Assembly: GCA_030607715.1 (NCBI GenBank)
Contig: JAUWJM010000003.1
Span: forward strand, 1-27,224
Length of the DNA: 27,224 nucleotides
Source: Candidatus Aerophobota bacterium
Lineage (GTDB): Bacteria; Aerophobota; Aerophobia; Aerophobales; B3-G15
Reading direction: 5' to 3'
A program made the translations under genes and the position numbers. Position 1 is the stretch's first letter. Each line of letters opens with the position of its first letter. A model generated the notes under the pieces. It had not been told where the DNA came from, searched no databases, and was given only the letters and a program-made list of their open reading frames with translations. Of this stretch, positions 1-7,499 are shown in pieces.

Positions 1-2
1 AA

Positions 3-887
3 TTGCACCAGAGTGGTGAATTAAAAAAAAGAATAAAAGAAGCTTACAAATTAATGGAAAATTGTCGAATTTGCCCCAGAAACTGTCAAGTAAACAGGGG
101 AAAAAAGAGAGGATATTGCCAGGCAGGATTAAACCCAGTTGTAAGTAGTTTTCATTTGCACCTGGGAGAGGAACCACCTATTTCAGGATGGAGAGGATCG
201 GGAACTATTTTCTTTACTTACTGCAATTTAAGATGTGTTTTCTGTCAAAATTACCCTATTTCCCATCTGGGCAATGGAAATGAAGTTAGTTTGGAAAGAC
301 TTTCCATTATGATGATTAGCCTTCAGAAAAAAGGTGCCCATAATATAAATTTAGTTACCCCTACTCATTTTGTCCCTCAGATTTTATTTAGCCTGAATTT
401 AGCTATAGAGAAAGGTTTACAAATTCCTCTGGTTTACAATTGTGGAGGCTATGAATCAGTAGAAACTTTAAAGTTATTGGATGGAATAGTTGACATTTAT
501 ATGCCTGATATAAAATATGGAAGAAAAGAAGAAAGTAAAAAATACTCTTCAGCTCCCAATTACTTTGAGGTGGCTAAGAAAGCTGTGAGGGAGATGCATA
601 GGCAGGTTGGAGATTTAAAAATAAATGAGAAGGAAATTGCTCAAAGAGGACTTCTGGTAAGACATTTAATTCTTCCTCGGGAATTAGCAGGAACCAGAGA
701 TGTTTTCAACTTTATAGCTAAGGAGATTTCTCCTAAAACCTTTGTCAGTATTATGAACCAGTATTTTCCTATTTATAAGGCAATCTACATTGAAGAGTTA
801 AATAGGAAGATCACTCTAAAAGAATACAATCAAGCTCTCAAGATAGCTGAGGAAATGGGTCTGGGAAATGGATGGAGACAGGATTAA
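3..887 (+). CDS. Radical SAM protein, PflX / PflA-like (COG1313 type)
   Basis: Likely a radical SAM enzyme of the PflX group, related to pyruvate formate-lyase activating enzymes but with an uncertain substrate. The SAM-cluster motif CNLRCVFC (Cx3Cx2C) lies near residue 75. Before it is a second cysteine-rich stretch, CRICPRNC followed by GYC, which is typical of this subgroup and may bind a second metal or Fe-S centre. A TIM-barrel-like core follows (NCGGYES, DIYMPDIKYG) and the protein ends at a normal length of about 294 residues. The first visible start is TTG at base 3. Because the window begins here the true start may lie upstream and no ribosome binding site can be judged. It is followed after 92 bases by trkA on the same strand, with no evident functional link. 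Family assignment is fairly sure; function is not. Confidence 0.8.
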   Translation: MHQSGELKKRIKEAYKLMENCRICPRNCQVNRGKKRGYCQAGLNPVVSSFHLHLGEEPPISGWRGSGTIFFTYCNLRCVFCQNYPISHLGNGNEVSLERLSIMMISLQKKGAHNINLVTPTHFVPQILFSLNLAIEKGLQIPLVYNCGGYESVETLKLLDGIVDIYMPDIKYGRKEESKKYSSAPNYFEVAKKAVREMHRQVGDLKINEKEIAQRGLLVRHLILPRELAGTRDVFNFIAKEISPKTFVSIMNQYFPIYKAIYIEELNRKITLKEYNQALKIAEEMGLGNGWRQD

Positions 888-979
888 AATTAAAAAGGTT
901 TAAAATTAATGGATTATAAATCTGCCATTTTTCAGAAAAGATTAAATTTTTATTTACAATAAAAAAGGAGGAAGATTTC

Positions 980-2326
980 TTGAAGATAATTATAATAGGC
1001 GCAGGAGAAGTTGGTTATCAAATAGCTAAAATTCTATCCTCAGAAAATCAGGATGTAACAATAATTGAAAAAAATGATGAAATATGCCAATTTGTTCAAA
1101 ATAATTTAGATGTGCTAACTATTAGTGGTAATGGAGCTAATATCCGTATTTTAGAAGAAGCAGGAATTAAACAGACAGATATGATAATTGCGGTAACCAA
1201 TACTGATGAAGTAAATATGATAGCCTGTATGGCTGCTAAGCAATTTGGTGTACCTAAAAAGATTGCTCGTATTAGAGACCCTGAATATATGTATGGTAAT
1301 GCCTTACTTAAGGAACAATTAGGGATAGATTTTATTATCAACCCGGAAATGGCTACCGCTAAGGAAATAGTTAATTTAGTTAAATCACCAGTGGATGTTG
1401 CTCAAACCCAGGAATTTGCCGAAGGTAAAATTCAAATGTTTGAACTTAAAGTGAAAAAAAGTTTTTCCTTTATTAACCAACAGCTAAAAGATCTTAATTT
1501 TAAACATAATTTATTAGTTGCCGCTATATACCGAGGGAATGAAATAATCATTCCCAGTGGAAATGAAAAAATTATATCAGGGGATAACTTATATGTTTTG
1601 GTTGAAAAAGGTCATTCCTCAGAGTTAGAAGAAATAGCAGGTAAAAATCCTAAAAACATTCAAAATGTTATGATTTTAGGAGGAAGTAGAATTGGTATTC
1701 AATCAGCTTTAATATTATCTGAGGAAGGTATTAACACTAAATTGATTGAAATGGATAAAGAAAAATGTGAAATGATTGCTGAAAAACTTCCTCATACCCT
1801 AATAATAAATAGTAATGGAACAAATATTAATCTTTTAAAATCCGAGGGTATAGAAACTACTGATGCTTTCGTAGCTGTTACCGGATATGATGAAAATAAT
1901 CTTTTAGTAGCTTTATTGGCAAAACACCTGGGTTCAAAAAAAGTAATAGCAAAGATAAGCAAAGTCAATTATATTCCTATACTGGAAAAGATTGGAGTGG
2001 ATGCTGTAGTTAATCCCAGAATGACTACTGTTTCTGCTATACTACGTTTCGTTAGAAAGGGGAAAATTGTCTCTTTAGCTTTATTAAAAGAAGGGCAAGC
2101 AGAAGTTATTGAATTGGTAGTTCAACCAACTTCAAAAATTATCAACAAACCCCTAAAAAATGCTAATTTACCTAAAAATTCTATTATCAGTGCAATTATC
2201 CATCAAAATAGAGTAATTATTCCTCATGGTAATGATATTATTCAACCGAAAGACAAAATAGTTATATTTACCTTAGCCTCTGATATAAAGAAATTAGAGA
2301 GACTATTCGACGCTAAAAGGAGATGA
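980..2326 (+). CDS. trkA: Trk potassium uptake system, NAD-binding regulatory subunit TrkA
   Basis: Cytoplasmic gating subunit of the Trk/Ktr potassium transporter, which binds NAD(H) or nucleotides and controls the TrkH channel. The 448 residues form the classic duplicated TrkA: a Rossmann RCK domain with GAGEVGYQIA at residues 8-17, a TrkA_C domain, a second Rossmann domain with GGSRIGIQSA near 233, and a second TrkA_C domain to the end. The TTG start at 980 is supported by a strong Shine-Dalgarno, AAAGGAGGAAG, at 964-974. The trkH start lies 3 bases after its stop, so the two are one operon. The length matches the duplicated form found in proteobacteria and archaea rather than the half-size KtrA. 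Confidence 0.95.
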   Translation: MKIIIIGAGEVGYQIAKILSSENQDVTIIEKNDEICQFVQNNLDVLTISGNGANIRILEEAGIKQTDMIIAVTNTDEVNMIACMAAKQFGVPKKIARIRDPEYMYGNALLKEQLGIDFIINPEMATAKEIVNLVKSPVDVAQTQEFAEGKIQMFELKVKKSFSFINQQLKDLNFKHNLLVAAIYRGNEIIIPSGNEKIISGDNLYVLVEKGHSSELEEIAGKNPKNIQNVMILGGSRIGIQSALILSEEGINTKLIEMDKEKCEMIAEKLPHTLIINSNGTNINLLKSEGIETTDAFVAVTGYDENNLLVALLAKHLGSKKVIAKISKVNYIPILEKIGVDAVVNPRMTTVSAILRFVRKGKIVSLALLKEGQAEVIELVVQPTSKIINKPLKNANLPKNSIISAIIHQNRVIIPHGNDIIQPKDKIVIFTLASDIKKLERLFDAKRR

Positions 2327-2329
2327 AAA

Positions 2330-3772
2330 GTGAAATATAGTATTGTCCTGAACACCATAGGTAGTGTTTTATCTTTTTTAGGATTAAGCATGATATTCCC
2401 TCTTATATGTGCTATCTATTATCAAGAACAAGTAATTAATGCTTTAATATTTTCTATTATTATTACCGTTACCAGTGGTCTTTTATTAAAGAAATTCTTT
2501 CCTCCAAAAGGATATATTGGACCAAAAGAAGGATTTGCAATTGCTAGTTTTGGCTGGATATTAGCTGGTGGTTTTGGAACTCTTCCTTTTTTATTTGCAG
2601 GAACTTTCCCCAGCTTTATTGATGCTTATTTTGAAACTATGTCTGGATTCACTACCACTGGAGCTACTGTGCTTACTTCTATAGAAGGGAATCCTTACTC
2701 TATATTGTTCTGGCGAGACCAAATTCAATGGTTAGGTGGTATGGGGATTATTGCGTTACTGGTAGCTATTTTTCCTACTTCTGGAGCAGGAGGCATGCAA
2801 TTATTTAAGTCAGAAGTTCCCGGACCTACCCCGAATAAGTTAAAACCAAAAATTAAAGAAACTGCCAAAATTCTGTGGCTGATATATATAGCAATATCTG
2901 CGTCGGAGGTAGTCTGTTTGTACTTTAGTGGAATGTCGTTATTCGATGCCTTAACTCATATGTTTGGTACTATGCCTACCGGGGGATTTACCCCAAGAAA
3001 CCTAAGTGTAGGTGCTTATAACAACCCTATTTTTGAAATTATAATAATTGTTTTTATGTTTATTGCCGGAGTGAACTTTACTCTTCATTATAAAGTTCTT
3101 CACGGAAATATAAAAGGTCTAATTAAGGATCGTGAATTTCTTTTTTACAGTGGAGTAATATTAATTTCTATTCTGTTTATTACTATACAACTTAGATTAT
3201 ATATTTATAGTTCAATTTTCACTGCTTTAAGATATGCCTCTTTTCAAGTAGTATCTACGGCTACTACCACAGGTTTTGTCACTACAAATTATGATATCTG
3301 GCCTGCATTTTCTAAAAGCATTTTATTAATTTTAATGTTTCTGGGCGGATGTGCTGGTTCAACCGGAGGCGCTATTAAAAATATCCGAATCATTCTTCTC
3401 TTAAAACAAGCTTATCGGGAACTTTACAAATTAGTTCATCCTCAAGCAGTAACCCCAATTAAATTAGGGAATAAGACGATTCCAGAAGAAGTAATGCGTA
3501 ACATTATGGGTTTCTTTTTGCTCTATATATTTATTTTTGTAATTTGCACTTTTATAATGTCTGCACTGGGCTTGGATATGATAAGTGCAGCGGCATCGGT
3601 TGCTGCTACCCTGGGAAATGTGGGACCAGGTTTTGGTTTAGTAGGACCAGCTCAAAACTATGCTTTTATTCCATCCTTAGGCAAAATTACTTTAATTCTC
3701 TGTATGCTGTTAGGCCGATTAGAGATATATACTGTTCTAATTCTTCTAATTCCAGAATTCTGGAGGAAATAA
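2330..3772 (+). CDS. trkH: Trk potassium uptake system, membrane channel subunit TrkH
   Basis: Integral membrane potassium-translocating subunit that pairs with TrkA. It is 480 residues and very hydrophobic throughout. Four pore-loop segments typical of the Trk/Ktr/HKT superfamily can be seen: SGFTTTGATV near residue 106, GTMPTGGFTP near 216, STATTTGFVTT near 310, and a final GNVGPGFG near 425. The GTG start at 2330 is preceded by AAAAGGAGAT inside the end of trkA. This tight spacing implies co-transcription and possibly coupled translation. The gene ends cleanly before a 148-base gap that carries a promoter for the next small gene. Confidence 0.95.
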   Translation: MKYSIVLNTIGSVLSFLGLSMIFPLICAIYYQEQVINALIFSIIITVTSGLLLKKFFPPKGYIGPKEGFAIASFGWILAGGFGTLPFLFAGTFPSFIDAYFETMSGFTTTGATVLTSIEGNPYSILFWRDQIQWLGGMGIIALLVAIFPTSGAGGMQLFKSEVPGPTPNKLKPKIKETAKILWLIYIAISASEVVCLYFSGMSLFDALTHMFGTMPTGGFTPRNLSVGAYNNPIFEIIIIVFMFIAGVNFTLHYKVLHGNIKGLIKDREFLFYSGVILISILFITIQLRLYIYSSIFTALRYASFQVVSTATTTGFVTTNYDIWPAFSKSILLILMFLGGCAGSTGGAIKNIRIILLLKQAYRELYKLVHPQAVTPIKLGNKTIPEEVMRNIMGFFLLYIFIFVICTFIMSALGLDMISAAASVAATLGNVGPGFGLVGPAQNYAFIPSLGKITLILCMLLGRLEIYTVLILLIPEFWRK

Positions 3773-3858
3773 TTAGCTGTAACAGATAAATTTTCCTAAA
3801 ATATTGAAAAAGGAGATATAGAGCGCTTCTCCAGTAAAAAATAGATAATGCGTGAGAT

Positions 3859-3886
3859 TTGCCTCTTAAGAAAAATTTGCTATACT
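3859..3886 (+). promoter_or_regulatory. Sigma-70-type promoter before the 78-residue membrane protein
   Basis: A -35-like TTGCCT at 3859-3864 is separated by 16 bases from a good -10, TATACT, at 3881-3886. The predicted transcript would start near 3893 and reach the GGGGGGAG ribosome binding site of the gene at 3921. Boxes were picked by eye. Confidence 0.45.
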
Positions 3887-3920
3887 ATAAAAGATTAAAT
3901 TATGAAAGGGGGGAGAAAAA

Positions 3921-4157
3921 GTGTGGGAATTAATTTTGAAAATATTGGGCTATTTCTTTGGAATTGTGGGAGGAATTAGTTTGGTAATAGGAGTAATACT
4001 TCGTCTTTCTCAAGGATCGGCCGGCGCTCTCACTGCTAATTTACAAGCCAGTGCCTTTGTGGAATTCTCTCAGGTTTGTCTTATATTTGCTATCGCTTTT
4101 GGAATAGCAGCAATTGTGGAGAATATGGGGAAAAAGAAAGGGAAGAGTAAAAAGTAG
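3921..4157 (+). CDS. Small membrane protein, 78 residues, unknown function
   Basis: Not recognised as a named family. Two hydrophobic segments (about residues 4-27 and 47-66) are separated by a short polar loop, and the protein ends in a basic tail, KKKGKSKK, suggesting a two-helix hairpin with its C-terminus in the cytoplasm. The GTG start at 3921 is supported by a purine-rich AAAGGGGGGAG at 3905-3915 and a promoter 35 bases further up. It sits between trkH and tRNA-Leu, just outside the island boundary. A role as a small accessory membrane protein is possible, but nothing in the sequence indicates which. Confidence 0.65.
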   Translation: MWELILKILGYFFGIVGGISLVIGVILRLSQGSAGALTANLQASAFVEFSQVCLIFAIAFGIAAIVENMGKKKGKSKK

Positions 4158-4171
4158 AACCTTCGATCCAA

Positions 4172-4257
4172 CAAATACTAATATTTAAAGGTATTTGGAC
4201 ATTTCAATAATTTGTAGTTATCAGTCCTTATCTTGACTTAGGACTACGGACTATTTT
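4172..4257 (+). repeat. Copy A of a structured intergenic repeat, upstream of tRNA-Leu
   Basis: A hairpin (CAAATAC 4172-4178, 12-base loop, GTATTTG 4191-4197) is followed by a 58-base stretch at 4201-4258 that matches 12832-12889 at about 46 of 58 positions. The shared text includes AATTTG, CAGT, CTTAT, ACTTA, GACTA and GGAC. The other copy also has a hairpin at its left end, with a different stem sequence. Its right edge touches the first base of the tRNA gene. Confidence 0.6.
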
Positions 4258-4343
4258 GCCGGGATGGCGGAATAGGCAGACGCGCATGGTTGAGGGCCAT
4301 GTGGAGGTATTTCTCCATGGGGGTTCAAGTCCCCCTCCCGGCA
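4258..4343 (+). tRNA. tRNA-Leu(GAG)
   Basis: Class II tRNA with a long variable arm. The acceptor stem GCCGGGA (4258-4264) pairs with TCCCGGC (4336-4342), and A4343 is the discriminator. The anticodon stem CATGG/CCATG encloses the loop TTGAGGG, giving anticodon GAG (reads CUC and CUU). The variable arm GGAG...CTCC and the T arm GGGGGTTCAAGTCCCCC are both present. CCA is not encoded. Its 3' end is duplicated at 12086-12104 and appears to have been the target of an integrating element. Confidence 0.95.
4325..4343 (+). repeat. Putative attachment site (tRNA-proximal copy)
   Basis: The last 19 bases of the tRNA-Leu gene, TCAAGTCCCCCTCCCGGCA, recur at 12086-12104 in the same orientation with one mismatch; the last 14 bases are identical. 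Integrases commonly use tRNA 3' ends, where the element restores the tRNA and pushes a copy to the far side. Confidence 0.7.
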
Positions 4344-4363
4344 TTGCAAGAGTAAGATGTTGA

Positions 4364-4688
4364 TTTAGAAAGGCTCGGGGGATAAAAAAATTTGGCTGTG
4401 ACATAACCGATCCCCAAGCCTTCGCCCTTGATGTGGAGGGTGACTCAATGGCACCTGTAATTTTAGAAGGTGATAGAATTATTGTCTCTCCAAATACACC
4501 CGTTGAAAGTGGACAGATCGCAGTGATTGTTAATGATCATGGCAAAACAGTCAAGAGAGTTCACTACCAGGATAAAGAACATATTTTACTTACCTCAGAT
4601 AATCCTATAATATTCACCAATAATCTGGACCAAAAAAGACAAACCTAAAATTATTGGCAGGGTAGTAAGAGTTAATAAGAAATTATGA
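4364..4688 (+). pseudogene. S24 peptidase (LexA/CI-type repressor) C-terminal remnant, truncated and frameshifted
   Basis: Only the self-cleavage domain remains. The catalytic serine motif GDSM is at about 4442-4453 and the catalytic lysine lies in KTVKRV at about 4546-4563. The reading frame is open back to 4364, just after a TGA at 4361, so the N-terminal helix-turn-helix domain is missing and the fragment starts 20 bases after the tRNA. The frame breaks at 4607-4610 (one extra base after SDNP). The expected ending YSPIIWTKKDKPKIIGR continues in another frame to TGA at 4686-4688. A GTG at 4433 could start a 71-residue product, but it would lack the correct C-terminus. It was probably the repressor of the element that integrated here. 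Confidence 0.75.
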
Positions 4689-4755
4689 GGGGGTAAGCTT
4701 TTTTATTTTGAAAGATAAATACACAGAAAGAATACACAAAAGGGGGTGAGGAGAA

Positions 4756-5250
4756 ATGAGGAAAAGAATATTGTTATCATTTATATTGATATTGTTTTGT
4801 TCAGCTACTTCAGTATTGGCAACTGAATCTCAATTTTTCGGAATGCAGGTATTAAATATAAGTAAAGTAAAGGATGCATTCTCAGTAACAAGAAGCGAAA
4901 CTGGGATAACTTATACTTATGAAAAAGATTTAGTTAATACTTCTATATATTTTTGGGGGACCATCGAAGAAGAAACAATAACTCTTAGTATTACCAATGA
5001 ATCAAAAATGCCAATTAAAATGAATTATTTCATCGATGAATATGGTTTAGTAACTCAAGATGATAGTATTTATGAACTAAAAATTAAAACATCTATAACA
5101 GATTATCCCGATGTAATTAATCCCAAAGAAACTAAATGGATTAGGATATATAAACCTACTATAGTGAAACTTGAAGATATAAAATACCTTGCGATGGATT
5201 TTGAGTTTGATAGAGTTGTGATATTATTAAAAAGAATAAAGGAAAAATAA
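4756..5250 (+). CDS. Secreted protein of unknown function, 164 residues
   Basis: No family recognised. A clear signal peptide (basic MRKR, hydrophobic core to about residue 20, likely cleavage after SVLA) predicts export. The mature part looks beta-rich, with alternating hydrophobic residues and few charged clusters, consistent with a small periplasmic beta-sandwich. There is no lipobox cysteine at the cleavage site. The start ATG at 4756 has a good ribosome binding site, GTGAGGAG, a few bases before. It is the first intact cargo gene of the island, 93 bases before the exported protease gene in the same direction. Confidence 0.6.
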   Translation: MRKRILLSFILILFCSATSVLATESQFFGMQVLNISKVKDAFSVTRSETGITYTYEKDLVNTSIYFWGTIEEETITLSITNESKMPIKMNYFIDEYGLVTQDDSIYELKIKTSITDYPDVINPKETKWIRIYKPTIVKLEDIKYLAMDFEFDRVVILLKRIKEK

Positions 5251-5343
5251 ATTCCTCAAATTCCTTTCTCCTCATATTGGCAATTTTAGTAGACTGATAA
5301 AAAGACGAGATAATTTCTCATCAATATTAAATGGAGGAATTCA

Positions 5344-6246
5344 ATGAAAAAGATACTTTCTATTGGACTAGCTTTTCTTTGTATAGCAAGTATGGCGGCG
5401 GCCCAAGGATTAGATAAGTATTTCCTCAACAGTACTATACTCATTTCTTTCCAACTTTCTCCAACTAAGACACGTTTCGGGAGCGCCTTTCTTGTGTCAA
5501 AGGAAATAACCAACGGAAGAGGACATACTTTCCTTGTCACTAATAAGCATGTTCTACCACCCGAAGGTCAAACCAAGTCAATATCAATTAGAGTTATCAC
5601 AAGAAGCGATGATGGTATAGAAGTCAGCGAGATTAGTATCCCAGTGGTTGGAGAAAATAAAAAGTATTTACCATCTGTCCGCCTTCACCCAAAAGAAGGC
5701 TTCGATATAGCTGTAATAAATATAACCAAACAAGTTAACGAACAGGGAATAAAAGCAAATTGGATACCTCTCTCCTTATTTGTCACAAAAAATAAATTAA
5801 ATGAAGAAAATATCACAGTTGGAGATGAGATTTTTTTATTGGGCTATCCAGGCGCAATTTACGATCCTAGAAATGTATCCCCGATAGCTCGTCAAGGCAT
5901 CATTGCTACTGATCCAACACAAGGTTACGCCTTTAACGAAAGACTTAGAGAAAAATACAGAGATTTACCTCAACAAATTGATGGTTTTCTTATTGATGCT
6001 AACGTCTTTCCTGGCTCAAGCGGCAGCGTTGTAATTTTAAAACGACAAGCAATTATTTTCGACCCTCGTAAAGGTACAGTAATAGGTGGCGTCAGTAAGA
6101 AAACCCCATATGTGCTTGGGATTGTTTCTGGATCAATTCCTATTGAAGATGTAAAGCTAGGTTCATCCCAACGCATGGGACTTGGGATTGTTTACTCTGC
6201 CGAATCAATTAGGGATACAATTGAGCAATTCTATGAGAGTAGGTGA
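5344..6246 (+). CDS. Secreted trypsin-like serine protease
   Basis: Predicted exported endopeptidase of the chymotrypsin fold. The signal peptide occupies about residues 1-20 (ends SMAAA). The catalytic triad can be placed: His69 in VTNKHV, Asp121 in GFDIAVI and Ser226 in PGSSGSVV. No PDZ domain follows, so it is not a full DegP/HtrA. Family members of about 300 residues with a single trypsin_2-type domain are common in islands and next to defence genes. The ATG at 5344 is preceded by TGGAGGAAT. It is complete and in frame. Its substrate is unknown; in this setting it could act on periplasmic or phage proteins, which is inference. Confidence 0.75.
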   Translation: MKKILSIGLAFLCIASMAAAQGLDKYFLNSTILISFQLSPTKTRFGSAFLVSKEITNGRGHTFLVTNKHVLPPEGQTKSISIRVITRSDDGIEVSEISIPVVGENKKYLPSVRLHPKEGFDIAVINITKQVNEQGIKANWIPLSLFVTKNKLNEENITVGDEIFLLGYPGAIYDPRNVSPIARQGIIATDPTQGYAFNERLREKYRDLPQQIDGFLIDANVFPGSSGSVVILKRQAIIFDPRKGTVIGGVSKKTPYVLGIVSGSIPIEDVKLGSSQRMGLGIVYSAESIRDTIEQFYESR

Positions 6247-6419
6247 GAGACCACTAATATTTACCTTAATTTATTCACGGAAGATACCATCAGGGAGTTT
6301 TGAAATAAGTAGTGGTCCGATAGCATTTGTGTGTAACACTTATTCCTTATACTCCAAAATTGAAAGAATATACAATATAATCGTCTGAACCGAGTGAGGC
6401 TTTTTTATGAGAGAAAAAA

Positions 6420-7334
6420 ATGAATGAATGTAGTGTTGCAGAAATGATCGACAGAATCATAGAGATTGCAAAAAGAAACAATGATAAAGATCTTGAGAAA
6501 TGGGCTCACTTGGAGTCCGAAGGATATTATGCATCAAACAAGTACTTAACAGAGAAGGATACTGTTCCCGAGTATAGGGAAGTTGCTGGAGAATATCGAG
6601 ATTATTGGAATAGGACACTGGTAATACGAGATCCTAAGTTAAATTTTGTCAACACCACAAGATTGAGACAGTCCGTAGCAGAACTTGAAAGTCTATCTAA
6701 AAGAAGTGATGGAGAATTATCTTTCATGGATCCAGAAACATGCCAATTGATCAAAAAGTACTTTAAAGCGGACGTTTATCAGTTTGTCTTCAATCCCGCA
6801 TCTATAGATGGAATCTTAAATGCTATTAAACAGGAAGCTATCAGACGTGCAAGTAAATACATTGCCAGGAAGGAACTGATGTCAACTAAAGCAAATCAAA
6901 GGAATCATGAGCTTGGTCTTCCACGAGAAATTACTGTTGGATGGCTTTTAGAAAACCTCTCAATGAGGCGATGGTTAAAATTATTCGGTATGCTGTTTGG
7001 AATCTTTTTTTTCGGCCTTTGTGTATCTGGAATTCCCCAAATAAAGAATATTCTTCGTTATATCCCCGGCTATAAAGTTGAACTATTTCTACCTCCTAAA
7101 ACCGCTGACTATATCGAAAAGCAACTAAATAATATTGTAGAATCTCATAATCAAAGACTTTCTAAATTACAAGAACAATTGCTTCACGAAGAGAGACTTG
7201 GTGGTGACCATACTCTTCTTCCGGTAGACCAAGAAAAACATCAAGCAGTCGCTAAGAGAATTCAAGAGGCTATCCGCGAGGAAAACCAAAATTATGAGAA
7301 TCAACTAAATGCTTTAAAGTCTTTCCTTGAATAA
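6420..7334 (+). CDS. AbiTii-like domain protein with membrane helix
   Basis: Residues 1-95 resemble the AbiTii domain of abortive-infection-associated proteins: an amphipathic helix with IAKRNNDKDLEKW, then GYY, then VPEYREV, matching the family pattern of W, GY and PxYR. A hydrophobic segment at about residues 187-206 should cross the membrane, and a charged helical, probably coiled-coil region runs from about 230 to the end. The start ATG at 6420 has only a weak GAGAG before it. It follows the protease by 173 bases and precedes the channel fusion gene. AbiTii domains are often found in phage-defence loci, but the biochemical role is unknown. The domain call was made from memory of the pattern and is moderately sure. 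Confidence 0.55.
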   Translation: MNECSVAEMIDRIIEIAKRNNDKDLEKWAHLESEGYYASNKYLTEKDTVPEYREVAGEYRDYWNRTLVIRDPKLNFVNTTRLRQSVAELESLSKRSDGELSFMDPETCQLIKKYFKADVYQFVFNPASIDGILNAIKQEAIRRASKYIARKELMSTKANQRNHELGLPREITVGWLLENLSMRRWLKLFGMLFGIFFFGLCVSGIPQIKNILRYIPGYKVELFLPPKTADYIEKQLNNIVESHNQRLSKLQEQLLHEERLGGDHTLLPVDQEKHQAVAKRIQEAIREENQNYENQLNALKSFLE

Positions 7335-7499
7335 AGCATGTCACTCAATAGGAAACTAAGACGTGCTTTATTCGGAGATTTACCCAAATTCATCTCCAAA
7401 AATCTTACTCTTAATTTGTTAGAAGAATATAGGAAATAGGGTAATTTTGGGTTAGGATTAAGATGAAGGAGATGAGTTAAAGATTTAGAAGAGGAAAAA

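Noticed and set aside
6249..6317. 8-bp inverted repeat GACCACTA / TAGTGGTC after the protease gene
   Set aside because: The arms are about 50 bases apart and no T-run or other signal follows, so a terminator or recombination site is not supported.
7338..7439. 33-codon plus-strand frame directly after the AbiTii-like gene
   Set aside because: It reads like protein (MSLNRKLRRALFGDL) but has no ribosome binding site and no known family; it could be a remnant.
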